Of a DNA stretch of 64,000 bases, positions 26,660-35,841 are shown one piece after another. The translations under genes were made by a program, and so were the position numbers. The notes beneath the pieces are model-generated. The model ran no database searches and was not told where the DNA came from. It saw only the letters and a list, made by a program, of their open reading frames with translations. Within the stretch, counting starts at the first letter, position 1. Each line of letters starts with the position of its first letter. The stretch spans positions 310,001 through 374,000 of the forward strand of contig NZ_FNJK01000002.1 of assembly GCF_900104225.1 (NCBI RefSeq), written 5' to 3'. The DNA is from Streptococcus equinus. Lineage in GTDB: Bacteria; Bacillota; Bacilli; Lactobacillales; Streptococcaceae.

Positions 26660-27907
26660 ATGTATCCAAAGATAAAGGTTAGAAGAGCTGTCAATGCTTT
26701 CTTTTCCTATACATTTGTAACTGCGATTATGCTAAATTCACGTTCGGTATGGATGCACTTAAATCACACGGGTGGTAAGTTTTCAGAATGCATGTTATTG
26801 CTTTTGATGGGGTCATTTTTGGGTTATCTCTTGACTAAAGGACGGTTAAATTATAACTATCTGGGCATTACAATGATGATTATTTTGATTGTCACAGGTT
26901 ATATTGGATTTTGGTTGGTCATCACAAACTATAAGCTGGTATCTGGTAGTAAATTTATCCTAGCGACAGCTACGATTTTGTCTTATTACTATCTCAGTGA
27001 TGTCAAGGAGAGAAGAGAAGTCTTGTTGCGTTATCGTAATCTTGTTCTTTTTGTGGCAACTGTGTCGATGATTTGCTGGTTACTTTTTTCAATGTTGAAA
27101 CTTGGTAGCCCGACTTCACATGTCTTTTCAACTTGGACGGGAACTGATGAGCCAAAGTCAGTTGCCAGTTATTATGGCATTTATTTTGAGTCTCAGATAC
27201 TCCATGGCTTTGTCAGAAATACCGCGATTTTCACAGAAGCACCGATGGCTTCTTTGCAATTTACGATTGGTTTTTTGATTGAGTTTCTAGTCAGTGAGAA
27301 AGTACATCCTTTGAATCGGATTTTATTTACCTTAGCGATTTTGAGCACTACCTCAACAACTGGGATTTTGTTGATTCTCTTCTTTTGGCTTTATACCATC
27401 ATTTCAGCCAAGAATTATGGGACAATCATTGCTTTAATTAAGGTAACCATTGTTCCAGTTGCTTTGATTGCTGCAGTGATTATTGCCAATGTCATGCTGA
27501 CAGCCAAGATGGGAGAGAGTTCTGGTTCCATCCGAACAGATGATTTTATCGTTGGTATGAAAGCTTGGTCACATAAACCTTTGTTGGGCAATGGTTTTAA
27601 CAATTCTGATGCCTTAAAAGCCTTCATGGGAGGCTGGCGAAGTTATAATACTGGCTTTAGTAATTCCATTACACAATTATTAGCCCAAGGTGGTTTATGC
27701 ATGTTTCTACTATATATGTTACCGATTTTCAGTAATTTTAAAAATTTCTTGCGTAATCGTAAATATCGCGTGTTCTTAGTCGGATTTCTCTACTTATTTA
27801 CTTTTACCATGTTTACTTACCAGTATATTTTGATTTTGCTGATAGCTTTTTTAAGCGACCGTGCTTATGAAAGTCCAGATCTTAGTGTTGATAAATTGAA
27901 AGAATAG
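26660..27907 (+). CDS. wzy: Polysaccharide polymerase Wzy, cluster 1
   Basis: This 415-residue membrane protein has about 11-12 hydrophobic helices and a larger outside loop near the middle (SVASYYGIYFESQILHGFVRNTAIFTEAPM), the usual Wzy/O-antigen-ligase-like arrangement. A LLGNGFNNSDALKAF motif near residue 310 fits the GxGxxN part of the Wzy_C region. Polymerases are poorly conserved, so assignment rests on topology and on its place in a wchA-wzx-gt operon. It is unrelated by eye to the second polymerase candidate at 37782, implying two different polymers. Confidence 0.75.
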   Translation: MYPKIKVRRAVNAFFSYTFVTAIMLNSRSVWMHLNHTGGKFSECMLLLLMGSFLGYLLTKGRLNYNYLGITMMIILIVTGYIGFWLVITNYKLVSGSKFILATATILSYYYLSDVKERREVLLRYRNLVLFVATVSMICWLLFSMLKLGSPTSHVFSTWTGTDEPKSVASYYGIYFESQILHGFVRNTAIFTEAPMASLQFTIGFLIEFLVSEKVHPLNRILFTLAILSTTSTTGILLILFFWLYTIISAKNYGTIIALIKVTIVPVALIAAVIIANVMLTAKMGESSGSIRTDDFIVGMKAWSHKPLLGNGFNNSDALKAFMGGWRSYNTGFSNSITQLLAQGGLCMFLLYMLPIFSNFKNFLRNRKYRVFLVGFLYLFTFTMFTYQYILILLIAFLSDRAYESPDLSVDKLKE

Positions 27908-27916
27908 GAGGTAGTC

Positions 27917-28912
27917 GTGGACACTAACGTTGATATTGTCCTGCTCTGGGTGGATGGCAATGATCCCGCCTGGCAGGAAGAAAAAAATCACTATTTGCCA
28001 GAAGAAAAGAAATACAAAGCGGCGACTAGTGATGCTCGTTTTCGAGATTGGGAAAACCTTCAGTATTTTTTCAGAGGTGTTGAAAAAAACATGCCCTGGG
28101 TCAATAAGATTCACTTTGTGACGTGGGGACATTTGCCAAAATGGTTAAATACCGAGCATCCTAAATTACACATCGTTAAACACACCGACTTTATCCCGAA
28201 AGAATACTTGCCAACCTTTAACTCACACACAATTGAGTTGAACATGCACCGTATTCCAGGATTAGCCGAGCATTTTATCGAATTTAACGATGATATGTTT
28301 ATCATCTCGAAGACGACAAAAGAAGATTATTTTGAAAAAGGTTTGCCAAAAGACATTGCTGCGCTGACACCTTATATCGTGAGACCTGATGGCATTGCGC
28401 CCATTGTCATGAATAACCTTGAGATTATTAACAAATACTTCTCAGTCAAAGATATCAGAAAGAACAAGAAGTGGTTTTCACCAAAATATGGGAAATACTT
28501 GCTTAGAACCTTGCTCTTTTCACGAGGAGCAGCCATCAATGGCATTTATGAACCGCATAATTCGCTATCTTTGATGAAATCAACTTTTGAGGAACTTTGG
28601 GAAAAAGAAGGAGAAGTCTTGGATGCAACCTGCCGTAGTAAATTCCGTGAAAAACACAATGTCAATCCTTGGTTGCTGCGTGATTGGCAGTTGATGACTG
28701 GACGATTTATTCCTAAAAAGCCAGGTTCAACCAGTTACAATACCCTTCCAAGGGATCTTGATAAGATTATTGAGGTGTTGGAACACCCTAAAAAGGTGAA
28801 ATGTATCTGCATCAATGATAGTGTACGCATCACTGACTTTGATCAAATGAAGGTAAAAGTCAATCAAGTCTTTGAAAAACTCTTCCCAGAAAAATCAAAC
28901 TTTGAAAAATAA
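27917..28912 (+). CDS. Stealth-family sugar-phosphate transferase, copy 1
   Basis: The 331-residue protein has the Stealth conserved regions: CR1 VDIVLLWVDGNDPAWQEE, CR2 RFRDWENLQYFFRGVEKNMPWVNKIHFVTWGH...HTIELNMHRIPGLAEHFIEFNDDMFI, and later HNSLSLMKSTF and CRSKFREKHNVNPWLLRDW. Stealth enzymes transfer hexose 1-phosphate to form phosphodiester links in capsules; streptococcal examples include WefC of receptor polysaccharide loci. Start is GTG 27917 behind AGGAGG. It closes cluster 1 and is followed by a strong terminator. The paralogue is at 41447. Confidence 0.88.
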   Translation: MDTNVDIVLLWVDGNDPAWQEEKNHYLPEEKKYKAATSDARFRDWENLQYFFRGVEKNMPWVNKIHFVTWGHLPKWLNTEHPKLHIVKHTDFIPKEYLPTFNSHTIELNMHRIPGLAEHFIEFNDDMFIISKTTKEDYFEKGLPKDIAALTPYIVRPDGIAPIVMNNLEIINKYFSVKDIRKNKKWFSPKYGKYLLRTLLFSRGAAINGIYEPHNSLSLMKSTFEELWEKEGEVLDATCRSKFREKHNVNPWLLRDWQLMTGRFIPKKPGSTSYNTLPRDLDKIIEVLEHPKKVKCICINDSVRITDFDQMKVKVNQVFEKLFPEKSNFEK

Positions 28913-28917
28913 ATAAT

Positions 28918-28964
28918 AAGTGTGGTAGAAATTGATGATATTCAATAATCTATCACACTTTTTT
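28918..28964 (+). terminator. Terminator of polysaccharide cluster 1
   Basis: AAGTGTGGTAGA pairs with TCTATCACACTT through one G-T wobble (12 bp) and is followed by T residues. This separates cluster 1 from cluster 2 transcriptionally. Confidence 0.8.
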
Positions 28965-29275
28965 AGCCATAACGTATAAAAATTTTGTTTGGAAATAAAG
29001 ATAAAAACATGAGAAATTCAGTCATAAAAGTTAGTCATAACGGTTAAAAACGGACGATTTCAAAATGACGAAAATTTTACAAAAATGCAACGAAAATGTG
29101 ATGATTCGCTCAAATGAGCCATTTTTTAAAAATTAAATCGCTATTATTGACACATTTATGAAAAGGTAAACGAATTATTCTGTAAAGTTTCAAAAAATCT
29201 GAAATTGAATATTTGATAAGAAAGTGTTAAAATAAGGACGTTAATGATAATTTAGAAAGCGGAGATTTAATAAAA
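28965..29275 (+). promoter_or_regulatory. cpsA upstream region with the cluster 2 promoter
   Basis: This AT-rich 311-base spacer holds TTGAAT (29205-29210), 17 bases, TAAAAT (29228-29233) with an extended TG, placing the start of transcription about 35 bases before cpsA. A GCTC/GAGC mini-hairpin followed by six T residues lies near 29112-29130. The arrangement (extended -10, 17-base spacer) parallels the cluster 1 promoter, though the sequences differ. Confidence 0.65.
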
Positions 29276-30796
29276 ATGCCGACTTATTCACATCACCATG
29301 GTAGTCATCAGGGACATCATCATAGTAGTCATCATAAGCATCATAGAAGTTCAAAACGGCGCTCTCGTTTTAATGGCTTGACGATTGTTAATGGTGCGCT
29401 TTTGGTCTTGTATGCATTACTTGCTGGACTTGCGACGTACACCATGTATGCGCATCAGATCTTAGCCTTTAGGCACCTTAACTTAGTTTATACTATTATA
29501 TTAGTAGCTATTTTTGCGCTTTGTCTGGTCTTGACAATCTGCAAGAAAGGGAAAGTATTGACGACCGTCCTATTAGTGGTTTTCTCAATCATTGCGGCCA
29601 TCTCACTTTTTGCCTTCAAGTCGATTGTTGATGTGGCTCACAATATGAACGAATCTGCCTCATATTCAGAAATCGAGATGAGTGTGGTCGTTCCAGCCAA
29701 TAGCTCAGTTAATGATGTCACAGAGCTGTCAAGCGTTCAAGCACCGCTAGATGCTGATAGGAGCAATATTGATGAATTGCTTTCTCATATCAAGGATGAT
29801 AAGGAAGTTGATTTATCGACTGAGAAAGTTGATTCTTATCAAGTCGCTTATGAAAACTTGGTTAATGGATCAAGTCAAGCTATGGTCTTTAACAGTGCTT
29901 ACTCAAGTTTGCTTGAAATGTCTTATGACAATTATCAATCAAACCTTAAGACCATCTATACTTATAAGATTAAGAAAAGCGTTAAAGATAAGGCTAAAGC
30001 ATCAAGTAGTGATGTCTTTAACATCTACATCAGTGGTATTGATACCTATGGTTCAGTCTCAACGGTCTCACGTTCAGACGTTAACTTGATTTTAACCGTT
30101 AACATGAAGACGCATAAGATTTTGATGACTGAAACACCACGTGACTCTTATGTTAAGATTCCAGATGGCGGAGCTGATCAGTATGATAAGTTGACCCACG
30201 CTGGTATCTACGGTGTTGAGACATCTGAGAAGACACTTGAAAATCTCTATGGCATTAAGATTGATTACTATGCACGACTTAACTTTGATTCTTTCTTGAA
30301 ATTAATCGATGCCCTTGGTGGTGTGACTGTTTATAATGACCAGGCGTTTACTGCCTATACAAATAAAAATTATTCATTTGAGGTCGGTAATATCAATTTA
30401 AGTTCAGGTGAAGAAGCTCTAGCCTTTGTTCGTGAACGTTATAGCCTTGAACATGGTGACTATGACCGTGGTAATAACCAGATGAAGGTCATTCAAGCTA
30501 TTCTTGATAAGTTGACATCCCTAAAATCTGTATCAAATTATTCTACAATCATTTCTAATGTCCAAGATTCTATCCAGACAGATATGAAAGTAGATACTAT
30601 GATGAAGTTGGTTAACAATCAACTTGATTCAGGTAAGAAATTTACCGTTACCTCACAAGAAGTAACTGGTACAGGATCAACTGGTCAGTTAGTCTCATAC
30701 GCTATGCCATCATCAAGCCTTTACATGATTCAATTAGATGATGCTAGTGTGGCAAAAGCTTCCCAAGTTATCAAAGATGTTATGGAAGGTAAGTAA
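29276..30796 (+). CDS. cpsA: CpsA, LytR-CpsA-Psr family
   Basis: LCP enzymes attach polysaccharides from undecaprenyl carriers to peptidoglycan; CpsA heads most streptococcal capsule operons. The 506-residue protein has a cytoplasmic N-terminal tail, three membrane helices between about residues 35 and 125, an accessory region, and the LCP catalytic domain (SRSDVNLILTVN, TPRDSYVKI, DKLTHAGIYG, LGGVTVYND, FVRERYSLEHGDYDRGNNQ). The arginines and aspartates that bind the pyrophosphate are present. Unusually, the first 24 residues contain 11 histidines in HHH and HH clusters followed by a basic KRRSR patch. It starts the cpsABCD set. Confidence 0.95.
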   Translation: MPTYSHHHGSHQGHHHSSHHKHHRSSKRRSRFNGLTIVNGALLVLYALLAGLATYTMYAHQILAFRHLNLVYTIILVAIFALCLVLTICKKGKVLTTVLLVVFSIIAAISLFAFKSIVDVAHNMNESASYSEIEMSVVVPANSSVNDVTELSSVQAPLDADRSNIDELLSHIKDDKEVDLSTEKVDSYQVAYENLVNGSSQAMVFNSAYSSLLEMSYDNYQSNLKTIYTYKIKKSVKDKAKASSSDVFNIYISGIDTYGSVSTVSRSDVNLILTVNMKTHKILMTETPRDSYVKIPDGGADQYDKLTHAGIYGVETSEKTLENLYGIKIDYYARLNFDSFLKLIDALGGVTVYNDQAFTAYTNKNYSFEVGNINLSSGEEALAFVRERYSLEHGDYDRGNNQMKVIQAILDKLTSLKSVSNYSTIISNVQDSIQTDMKVDTMMKLVNNQLDSGKKFTVTSQEVTGTGSTGQLVSYAMPSSSLYMIQLDDASVAKASQVIKDVMEGK

Positions 30797-30801
30797 GTTA
30801 G

Positions 30802-31533
30802 ATGATAGATATTCACTCACACATTGTCTTTGATGTGGATGACGGACCATCTACTATAGAAGAAAGTTTAGCCTTGATTGGTGAAAGTTATCGTCAAGGT
30901 GTTCGTACCATCGTCTCAACCTCTCACAGACGACGTGATTTGTTTAAGACACCTGAGGAAAAAATCTGGGAAAATTTTAAGCAGGTCAAAGAAGCAGCAG
31001 AAGCTAAGTTTGACGGCCTTGAGATTTTATATGGTGGCGAACTCTACTATAATAATGCGCTTCTTGAAAAGTTAGAAAATCATCAAGTGCCTCGCATGAA
31101 TGACACACAGTTTGCTTTGATTGAGTTTAGCATGAAGACTTCATGGAAAGAGATTCATGATGGGCTTAATAAAGTCCTTATGCAGGGCGTTACACCAATC
31201 ATTGCACATATCGAACGCTATGATGCGCTTGAAAATAAGGAAGAACGCGTGCGTGAGTTGATTAACATGGGCTGCTACACACAGATTAATAGCGCACATA
31301 TCTTGAAACCAAAGCTTTTTGGAGATAAGTACCGTAAGTTTAAAAAGCGCGCACGTTATTTCCTTGAAAAGAATCTAGTTCACATCGTTGCTAGTGATAT
31401 GCATAATCTCGATGCTCGTCCTCCTTATATGGACGTAGCGCGAGAAATCATTACGAAAGACTTTGGTGGCAAACGAGCTTACAACCTATTTGAAGGAAAT
31501 ACTAAAACCTTATTAGAAAATAAAGATTTATAG
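30802..31533 (+). CDS. cpsB: CpsB (Wzh), manganese-dependent tyrosine-protein phosphatase
   Basis: CpsB is a PHP-domain phosphatase that dephosphorylates the kinase CpsD and so tunes polymer length and amount. The 243-residue protein shows MIDIHSHIVFDVDDGP (metal-binding His-His-Asp), STSHRR, GGELYY, PIIAHIERY and ASDMHNLDARPPYM. It lies 5 bases after cpsA and 8 before cpsC. Only one copy exists in the window, so it would serve both clusters if cluster 1 is active. Confidence 0.96.
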   Translation: MIDIHSHIVFDVDDGPSTIEESLALIGESYRQGVRTIVSTSHRRRDLFKTPEEKIWENFKQVKEAAEAKFDGLEILYGGELYYNNALLEKLENHQVPRMNDTQFALIEFSMKTSWKEIHDGLNKVLMQGVTPIIAHIERYDALENKEERVRELINMGCYTQINSAHILKPKLFGDKYRKFKKRARYFLEKNLVHIVASDMHNLDARPPYMDVAREIITKDFGGKRAYNLFEGNTKTLLENKDL

Positions 31534-31541
31534 GAGTATAT

Positions 31542-32231
31542 ATGAACACAAATGACAACGCAAGTATCGAAATTGACGTTCTCTACTTGCTAAGAAAGTT
31601 ATGGAGTAAAAAATTCTTTATCGTATTTGTTGGTCTTCTTGTTGGGACAATTGCTTTACTAGGTAGTGTTTTCTTCATTAAACCAAAATACACTTCGACA
31701 ACACGTATCTATGTTGTTAGCCGAAGTAGTGATGCTAGTCTAACTAACCAAGATCTTCAAGCTGGGTCTTACTTGGTTAACGACTATAAAGAAGTTATCA
31801 CATCAAATGAAGTCTTATCATCAGTTATTGATCAAGAAAAGTTATCATCATCAACTACTGAACTTTCTAAAGAAATCGCTGTAACTATTCCTACTGATAC
31901 ACGTGTCATTTCAATTGCTGTTACAGATACAGATGCGCAAAGAGCTAGCGATATCGCAAATACTGTTCGTCAAGTGGCTGCTGAAAAGATTAAAGCTGTC
32001 ACAAAAGTTGATGATGTCACAACACTTGAATCAGCAACAAAACCAAGTCATCCATCATCACCAAATGTTAAGAAAAATGCTGCTATTGGTGCATTAGCAG
32101 GAGTTTTCTTAGCTATCGTTGGAATCTTGGTTGCTGAAGTCCTTGATGATCGTGTACGTCGTCCAGAAGATATCGAAGAAACACTTGGTATGACCCTTCT
32201 TGGTGTAGTACCAGATGTAGATAAAATGTAA
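31542..32231 (+). CDS. cpsC: CpsC (Wzd), chain-length regulator / kinase adaptor
   Basis: The 229-residue Wzz-family membrane protein has a first helix at about residues 26-48 (FIVFVGLLVGTIALLGSVFFI), an outside domain, and a second helix at about 180-200 (GALAGVFLAIVGILVAEVL), followed by a short cytoplasmic tail (DRVRRPEDIEETLG) that activates CpsD. It acts with Wzy to set chain length. Its N-terminus MNTNDNASIEIDVLYL is echoed by the relic ORF at 17726. It overlaps nothing and sits 14 bases from cpsD. Confidence 0.95.
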   Translation: MNTNDNASIEIDVLYLLRKLWSKKFFIVFVGLLVGTIALLGSVFFIKPKYTSTTRIYVVSRSSDASLTNQDLQAGSYLVNDYKEVITSNEVLSSVIDQEKLSSSTTELSKEIAVTIPTDTRVISIAVTDTDAQRASDIANTVRQVAAEKIKAVTKVDDVTTLESATKPSHPSSPNVKKNAAIGALAGVFLAIVGILVAEVLDDRVRRPEDIEETLGMTLLGVVPDVDKM

Positions 32232-32245
32232 GGGAGAGAATTGTA

Positions 32246-32968
32246 ATGCCACAATTAGAATTAGTAAGAGCCAAAGCTCAAATGATTAAAACCTTGGAGG
32301 AGTATTACAATACTATCCGTACAAACATTCAGTTTAGCGGTCGTAACTTGAAAGTTATCGCTTTGACATCTGCTCAACCAGGTGAAGGAAAATCAACCAC
32401 ATCAACTAACCTTGCTATCTCTTTTGCAAAAGCAGGTTTTCGTACATTATTGATTGATGCCGATACTCGTAACTCTGTCATGTCTGGTACTTTTAAATCA
32501 AAAGAACGTTATGATGGGTTGACAAGCTACCTATCAGGTAATGCGGAATTGTCAGATGTCATTTGTGATACTACGATTGATAATCTCATGGTGATTCCAG
32601 CAGGGCAAGTGCCACCAAATCCAACATCACTTATCCAAAACGATAACTATGATAAGATGATTGAGACAGTTCGTGGACTTTACGATTATATCATCATTGA
32701 TACACCACCACTTGGTCGTGTGGTTGATGCGGCTATTATTGCTCACAGTTCAGATGCCAGTCTTTTGGTTACAAAACCAGGTGTTGACAAACGCCGTACT
32801 ATTACAAAACTAAAAGAACAACTTGAACAAAGTGGAGCTGCTTTTCTTGGGGTTATTTTGAATCAATTTGATATTCGTAGAGATTACTACGGTTCATATG
32901 GTAGTTATGGTGGCTACGGTTCATATGGTGAGTACGGTAAATCATCGAAAAAAGAAGACAAAAAATAA
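32246..32968 (+). CDS. cpsD: CpsD (Wze), bacterial tyrosine kinase
   Basis: This 240-residue BY-kinase has Walker A SAQPGEGKSTTS, Walker A' LLIDADTRNS and Walker B IIIDTPP. Its C-terminal tail is a tyrosine cluster, seven tyrosines in a YGSYGSYGGY-type repeat, the site of autophosphorylation, then a basic KKEDKK end. It pairs with CpsC at the membrane and is reset by CpsB. Phosphorylation state regulates polymer export in streptococci. Only one kinase is present for two polysaccharide gene sets. Confidence 0.96.
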   Translation: MPQLELVRAKAQMIKTLEEYYNTIRTNIQFSGRNLKVIALTSAQPGEGKSTTSTNLAISFAKAGFRTLLIDADTRNSVMSGTFKSKERYDGLTSYLSGNAELSDVICDTTIDNLMVIPAGQVPPNPTSLIQNDNYDKMIETVRGLYDYIIIDTPPLGRVVDAAIIAHSSDASLLVTKPGVDKRRTITKLKEQLEQSGAAFLGVILNQFDIRRDYYGSYGSYGGYGSYGEYGKSSKKEDKK

Positions 32969-32989
32969 AGTGTTTTAGAAAAATAAAGT

Positions 32990-34366
32990 ATGTATAGCGA
33001 AGATTCGAAAAAGAAATTATTCTATCTTCTCTCTGACATTGTAGCGCTATTAGTAGCATATGGGATTCTAGCAAATATTTATTCATATTCGTTTTTTGAA
33101 AGTAAATTCTTTGCAGTTATCTTTGCGGTTCTTCTAGCCCTAATCAGTGTCCTGAGTGATGAGTATTCAAATGTATTAAATAGAGGATATTTACAAGAAC
33201 ATAAAGCGTCGTTAAAGTATGCTACAAGGACGGTTGTGCTGTTATCTTTTGTACTGATACTTGGTAAGTTTCGATTCATCAATGATATCTCAATCATGTC
33301 ATACACTTTTTTGCTAGTTCTTTTTCTGCTAGTGGCAGGGTTGACTTTTGTCGGCCGAGTATTTGTCAAAAGATGTCTCAAGCCTAAAGAATCTGACAGT
33401 AAGAAGATTCTTTTAGTAACTGACTTTAGTGATGAAGAAAAACTTGAAGCAGTTCTTAAGCAAAATAACTATCAAGTGCTTGCTTATATTAGTCACAAAA
33501 AGCGTAATGATTTGAAGTACCCAGTTATCTGGGAACTTGATGAGATTCGTGATTTTGTCGCCAACCATCAGGTCGATGAGATCTTTATCAACACCAATTA
33601 CCAGTCTGATTTTAGAGAAATCGGTCGTTATATTCGCCTGCTTGGTATTCCAACGACTATCAAGGCTGGTAACTTATCAGATTATTATGTGTCTGATAGT
33701 GTCGTTAAGAAAATTGATGACTTAACTTTTGTCACAACAGCGGTTAATATTGTCAAATGCCGCCAGCTTGTTCTCAAACGCTTGATTGATATTGTTTTTG
33801 CTATTGTAGGAATTATCTTAACAGGAATTGTTGCCCTTATTATTACTCCGATTGTTAAAAAGCAATCGTCTGGGCCTTTGCTGTTCAAGCAAAAGCGTGT
33901 CGGTAAAAATGGTAAAGTCTTTGAGATTTATAAGTTTAGAAGCATGTATACTGATGCTGAAGAACGTAAAAAAGAATTGCTAGAGCAAAATGATTTGGAT
34001 ACGAATTTGATGTTCAAGATGGAAGATGACCCTCGAATCTTTCCATTTGGACACAAACTTCGCGATTGGTCTATTGATGAGTTGCCCCAATTCATCAATG
34101 TCCTAAAAGGAGAAATGTCAGTGGTTGGGACACGACCACCAACGCTTGATGAATATCATCATTATGAATTGCATCATTTCAAACGCTTGACTACAAAACC
34201 TGGTATTACTGGTCTATGGCAGGTCAGTGGGCGAAGTGACATCACCGATTTTGAAGAAGTCGTGGCACTTGATATGAAGTATATCCAAAACTGGAGCATC
34301 AGTGAAGATATTAAAATTATTGCCAAAACATTTGGAGTCGTACTAAAAAGAGAGGGAAGTAGGTAG
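32990..34366 (+). CDS. cpsE: Undecaprenyl-phosphate sugar-1-phosphate transferase CpsE/WchA, copy 2
   Basis: The product has the same function and length (458 residues) as the gene at 18410: four N-terminal membrane helices, a further one before the catalytic domain, and PF02397 motifs KFRSMYTDAEERKKEL, SIDELPQFINVL, VGTRPPTLDEYHHYE, GITGLWQVSGRSD. The C-terminal 200 residues differ from copy 1 at only about 20 positions by eye, while the N-terminal half is under half identical. Start follows AATAAAGT with a weak ribosome site 22 bases after cpsD. It belongs to the cpsABCDE leading block of cluster 2. Confidence 0.93.
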   Translation: MYSEDSKKKLFYLLSDIVALLVAYGILANIYSYSFFESKFFAVIFAVLLALISVLSDEYSNVLNRGYLQEHKASLKYATRTVVLLSFVLILGKFRFINDISIMSYTFLLVLFLLVAGLTFVGRVFVKRCLKPKESDSKKILLVTDFSDEEKLEAVLKQNNYQVLAYISHKKRNDLKYPVIWELDEIRDFVANHQVDEIFINTNYQSDFREIGRYIRLLGIPTTIKAGNLSDYYVSDSVVKKIDDLTFVTTAVNIVKCRQLVLKRLIDIVFAIVGIILTGIVALIITPIVKKQSSGPLLFKQKRVGKNGKVFEIYKFRSMYTDAEERKKELLEQNDLDTNLMFKMEDDPRIFPFGHKLRDWSIDELPQFINVLKGEMSVVGTRPPTLDEYHHYELHHFKRLTTKPGITGLWQVSGRSDITDFEEVVALDMKYIQNWSISEDIKIIAKTFGVVLKREGSR

Positions 34367-34368
34367 AG

Positions 34369-35832
34369 TTGATAGTAGAGAAAAATAGGAAAAGAAGCTC
34401 CGTAAAATTAAACATAGTCATGAATTTTGTTCTGACTATGTCAAATTTTATTTTCCCATTGATAACTTTTCCGTATGTATCACGTGTTCTTTTGCCTGTC
34501 GGAACAGGTAAAGTTGCTTTTGCAACGTCAATAGTTTCATATTTTTCAATGGTTGGTATGTTAGGAATTCCAACCTATGGTATTAGGGCATGCGCAAAAG
34601 TTAGAGATGACAGAGACGAATTATCAAAAACTGTTCAAGAAATTATGGTGATAAATTCTGTTGCGATGGGATTATCACTGCTTGTCTATATTATTGCCAT
34701 AATCTTAGTACCTCGTATGGCACAAGATAAAGTTCTATTTATGATTAATATTGCTACTCTATTCTTTAATTTGATTGGCTGTGAGTGGCTGTATAAAGCA
34801 TTGGAAGAGTATTCTTATATCACTATCAGATCAATTCTTTTGAAATTAGTATCACTTGTTTTAATGTTCTTGATGGTACATCAAAAAAGCGACTATGTTA
34901 TTTATGGTGCAATTACTATCTTGGCGAGTGTCGGATCTAACTTCTTTAACTTTATTAATTTACGACGTTTTCTTAATCTAAAATGGTATCCTAATATGAA
35001 TCTTAGTCAACACGTAAAACCTATTTTTAGTTTTTTTATGATGACTATTGCAACTACTGTATATACTAACCTTGATTCAGTAATGCTTGGATTTATGAAA
35101 GGTGATGAAGCAGTAGGATATTACAATGCTGCTGTAAAAATAAAAACAATACTTGTTAGCTTGGTAACGTCTATGGGAGCTGTTCTTCTTCCTAGATTAT
35201 CTTTTTACATTAAGGAAGGAAAGACTAAAGAATTTAAAGAATTAACCGTTCGTTCTTTACAATTTGTGTGTTTTGTATCAATACCTCTATGGGTTTATTT
35301 TACAGTTTTTGCTAAAGAAGGTATTTACTTTTTGTCAGGTGATGCCTATACAGGTTCAATACTTCCTATGCAAATTATTATGCCAACGCTTTTCTTAATA
35401 GGAATTTCAAATTTATTAGGCATTCAGATGTTAGTTCCAATGGATAGAGAAAATGATGTTTTAAAGTCGGTTTTTCTTGGTGCAATTGTCAATCTAATAA
35501 TAAATGCTATTTTTATCCCTAGATTTGGAGCTTCAGGTGCGGCATTTGGTACGTTAGTTGCTGAATTCTTTGTCACAAGCTATCAAATCTATGTATTACG
35601 TGATTTTTTGAAAGAAATTGTGGCTAATATCAAATTGTATAAAAATATCATATCTACTTTATTAGCTACTATACTTGTTTTAATAGCAAATATATTATTT
35701 ATTAGTAATATTTCTTCACTCTTTATAGTATTAGTTATTTCGGCTATTATTTTTGGGCTGATTTACGGCTTAGTAGGGTTGTTACTAAAAGAAGAATTTA
35801 CTATGTACTTACTACGTTATATGAAAAAATAG
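34369..35832 (+). CDS. wzx: Polysaccharide flippase Wzx, copy 2
   Basis: The 487-residue flippase is very similar to the one at 19789 through about residue 420, then diverges in the last helices. The start is taken as TTG 34369, because the GAGGGAAGTAGG ribosome site conserved with copy 1 precedes it and no ATG is available before the conserved SSVKLNIVMNF segment; copy 1 has an ATG here. Synonymous positions are far more AT-rich than in copy 1, so the two are not a recent duplication in DNA terms. Confidence 0.9.
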   Translation: MIVEKNRKRSSVKLNIVMNFVLTMSNFIFPLITFPYVSRVLLPVGTGKVAFATSIVSYFSMVGMLGIPTYGIRACAKVRDDRDELSKTVQEIMVINSVAMGLSLLVYIIAIILVPRMAQDKVLFMINIATLFFNLIGCEWLYKALEEYSYITIRSILLKLVSLVLMFLMVHQKSDYVIYGAITILASVGSNFFNFINLRRFLNLKWYPNMNLSQHVKPIFSFFMMTIATTVYTNLDSVMLGFMKGDEAVGYYNAAVKIKTILVSLVTSMGAVLLPRLSFYIKEGKTKEFKELTVRSLQFVCFVSIPLWVYFTVFAKEGIYFLSGDAYTGSILPMQIIMPTLFLIGISNLLGIQMLVPMDRENDVLKSVFLGAIVNLIINAIFIPRFGASGAAFGTLVAEFFVTSYQIYVLRDFLKEIVANIKLYKNIISTLLATILVLIANILFISNISSLFIVLVISAIIFGLIYGLVGLLLKEEFTMYLLRYMKK

Positions 35833-35841
35833 GAGATTTTT

